Under the pieces are notes generated by a model. It was not told where the DNA came from, ran no database searches, and saw only the letters and a list, made by a program, of their open reading frames with translations. The translations under genes and the position numbers were made by a program. From Neorhizobium huautlense (lineage in GTDB: Bacteria; Pseudomonadota; Alphaproteobacteria; Rhizobiales; Rhizobiaceae), in the NCBI RefSeq assembly GCF_030811685.1, contig NZ_JAUSRF010000002.1, forward strand, positions 248,001-312,000: a stretch of 64,000 bases of DNA, in the 5' to 3' direction. Positions 62,811 to 64,000 of the stretch are shown one piece after another (the stretch's first letter is position 1; the number at the start of each line of letters is the position of its first letter).

Positions 62811-63956
62811 TCAGGCCGGTGTCTTTTCCGTCGCCTGGCAGGCGAGGAAACTCTGCTCGATCTTGGCGAAATCGAGATTGCGGCCGATGAAGACGAGGCG
62901 GCTTTCGCGCTTTTCGCCTTCCTTCCACGGACGCTGGTGATCGCCTTCCACGATCATGTGCACGCCCTGAACGACATAACGTTCTTCATCACCCTTGAAG
63001 GCGATGATGCCCTTGAGGCGCAGAATGTTGGGGCCTTCCGTCTGGGTGATCTTCTGGATCCACGGGAAAAAGCGCTCCGGGTTCATCTCGCCGCCGCGCA
63101 GCGAGATGGACTTGACCGTCAGGTCATGGATGGCCGCAACGGCGCCCGGCGAATGATGGTGGTGGCCGTGACCGTGATCATGGTGATGATCGTGGCCGCA
63201 GTCCGGACCACAGGTGTGGTCGTGATCGTGGTGATGATGGTGCCCATGATCATGGTCGTGATCGCAATCCGGGCCGCAGACGTGGTCGTCATGGCCGTGC
63301 TCGAGGAAATGCGGATCGTTTTCCAGCGCGCGCTCGAGGTTGAAGGCACCCTGGTTGAGGACGGCGGACAGATCGACGCGCGAACGGTTGGTCTTGTGGA
63401 TGCGTGCCGTCGGGTTGATGGCGCGCACGATCTCTTCGATCACCGACAGTTCTTCCGCCGTCACGAGGTCGGTCTTGTTGACGACGATGACATCGGCAAA
63501 GGCGATCTGGTCTTCGGCTTCGCGGCTATCTTTCAGGCGCAGCGGCAGGTGCTTGGCATCGACCAGTGCAACGACGGCGTCGAGTTCGGTCTTGGCGCGC
63601 ACATCGTCGTCCATGAAGAAGGTCTGGGCGACCGGAACCGGATCGGCAAGGCCGGTGGTTTCGACGATGATGCCATCGAAGCGGCCGGGGCGGCGCATCA
63701 GGCCTTCGACGACGCGGATCAGGTCGCCGCGCACGGTGCAGCAGACGCAGCCATTGTTCATTTCGTAGATTTCTTCGTCCGACTCGACGATCAGGTCGTT
63801 GTCGATGCCGATTTCGCCGAACTCGTTGACGATGACGGCGTATTTCTTGCCGTGGCTTTCGGAAAGAATGCGGTTGAGGAGCGTCGTCTTGCCGGCGCCG
63901 AGATAGCCGGTCAGCACGGTAACAGGAACGGGCTTTGCGGTGGCTGCTTCGGTCAT
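62811..63956 (-). CDS. CobW/COG0523-family GTPase with His-rich insert
   Basis: The 381-residue GTPase has Walker A TGYLGAGKTTLL (about 16-27), the metal-binding CxCC motif GCVCC (69-73), Walker B ETTGLADP (about 99-106) and NKTD (160-163). An insert at 220-268 has two tandem blocks, each starting CGPDC (227-231 and 249-253) followed by an HD/HG-rich run. The C-terminal CobW domain follows. COG0523 GTPases act as zinc (or other metal) chaperones. GAGG precedes ATG 63956. The WD40 gene follows. Confidence 0.92.
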   Translation of the reverse strand: MTEAATAKPVPVTVLTGYLGAGKTTLLNRILSESHGKKYAVIVNEFGEIGIDNDLIVESDEEIYEMNNGCVCCTVRGDLIRVVEGLMRRPGRFDGIIVETTGLADPVPVAQTFFMDDDVRAKTELDAVVALVDAKHLPLRLKDSREAEDQIAFADVIVVNKTDLVTAEELSVIEEIVRAINPTARIHKTNRSRVDLSAVLNQGAFNLERALENDPHFLEHGHDDHVCGPDCDHDHDHGHHHHHDHDHTCGPDCGHDHHHDHGHGHHHHSPGAVAAIHDLTVKSISLRGGEMNPERFFPWIQKITQTEGPNILRLKGIIAFKGDEERYVVQGVHMIVEGDHQRPWKEGEKRESRLVFIGRNLDFAKIEQSFLACQATEKTPA

Positions 63957-64000
63957 GGAAACCTCGAGAGATTTTGTGGCGCTAGGGCGCGAAATTTTTA

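Noticed and set aside
63119..63349. A short minus-strand frame rich in Thr, Ile and Met over the His-rich insert.
   Set aside because: It is the shifted frame of the CAC/CAT-rich repeat of the CobW gene.

Overview
The window reads as chromosomal DNA of a Rhizobiaceae alphaproteobacterium, most likely Agrobacterium/Rhizobium. The support is high GC, the rhizobial gene order of a four-gene SitABCD-type Mn transporter, a speF-type leader in front of an ornithine decarboxylase, short mosaic repeats with CGTCAT/ATGACG ends, and SorC, CHAD/CYTH and DUF1007-NicO gene sets typical of the family. No rRNA, tRNA, insertion sequence, phage or CRISPR array was seen. The genes are mostly housekeeping, transport and regulation, packed with short gaps. 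I did not find a clearly new multi-gene system; the most unusual signals are small or regulatory.

Layout. 1-7.9 kb: tail of a tyrosine-phosphatase-like gene, a small hypothetical gene, a SorC regulator divergent from transaldolase, the sitABCD Mn importer facing tal, and a His/Gly-rich exported-type protein. 8-13.2 kb: lysS, gltX and a large SLC13/RCK permease, punctuated by mosaic repeats. 13.2-19.1 kb: glutathione peroxidase, a HigBA-type toxin-antitoxin locus whose toxin looks frameshifted, TerC, and a TetR-controlled EmrAB-type efflux pair with duplicated operators. 19.1-29.8 kb: a pentose regulon, with a LacI-type regulator and xylB in one unit, then xylA, then an ABC sugar importer followed by a sugar isomerase/epimerase and a Gfo/Idh dehydrogenase. 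The three units share the 13-bp element TTTACGTACCTCA. 30-38.3 kb: ABC-F protein, HD-GYP phosphodiesterase, a three-subunit membrane GMC dehydrogenase (Tat small subunit, flavoprotein, triheme cytochrome c) and a GH1 beta-glucosidase. 38.6-50.5 kb: metNIQ, a GGDEF-EAL protein, a TrhO/phosphatase pair, CHAD and CYTH genes, eda, DUF533, an unknown protein and a GNAT. 50.5-64 kb: NicO/DUF1007, LysR, ornithine decarboxylase with its long RNA leader, GNAT, periplasmic purine nucleoside permease, OmpW behind a perfect FNR/FixK box, a candidate small RNA, a beta-lactamase-fold hydrolase, a spermidine-synthase-like protein, a diguanylate cyclase, and a CobW GTPase-WD40 pair.

How they fit together: carbon entry (xylose to xylulose-5-P, transaldolase, KDPG aldolase, beta-glucosidase, periplasmic sugar or polyol oxidation), metal homeostasis (SitABCD, NicO, TerC, CobW) and c-di-GMP signalling (three proteins) dominate. 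Functional calls come from motifs and family knowledge; no database search was run.
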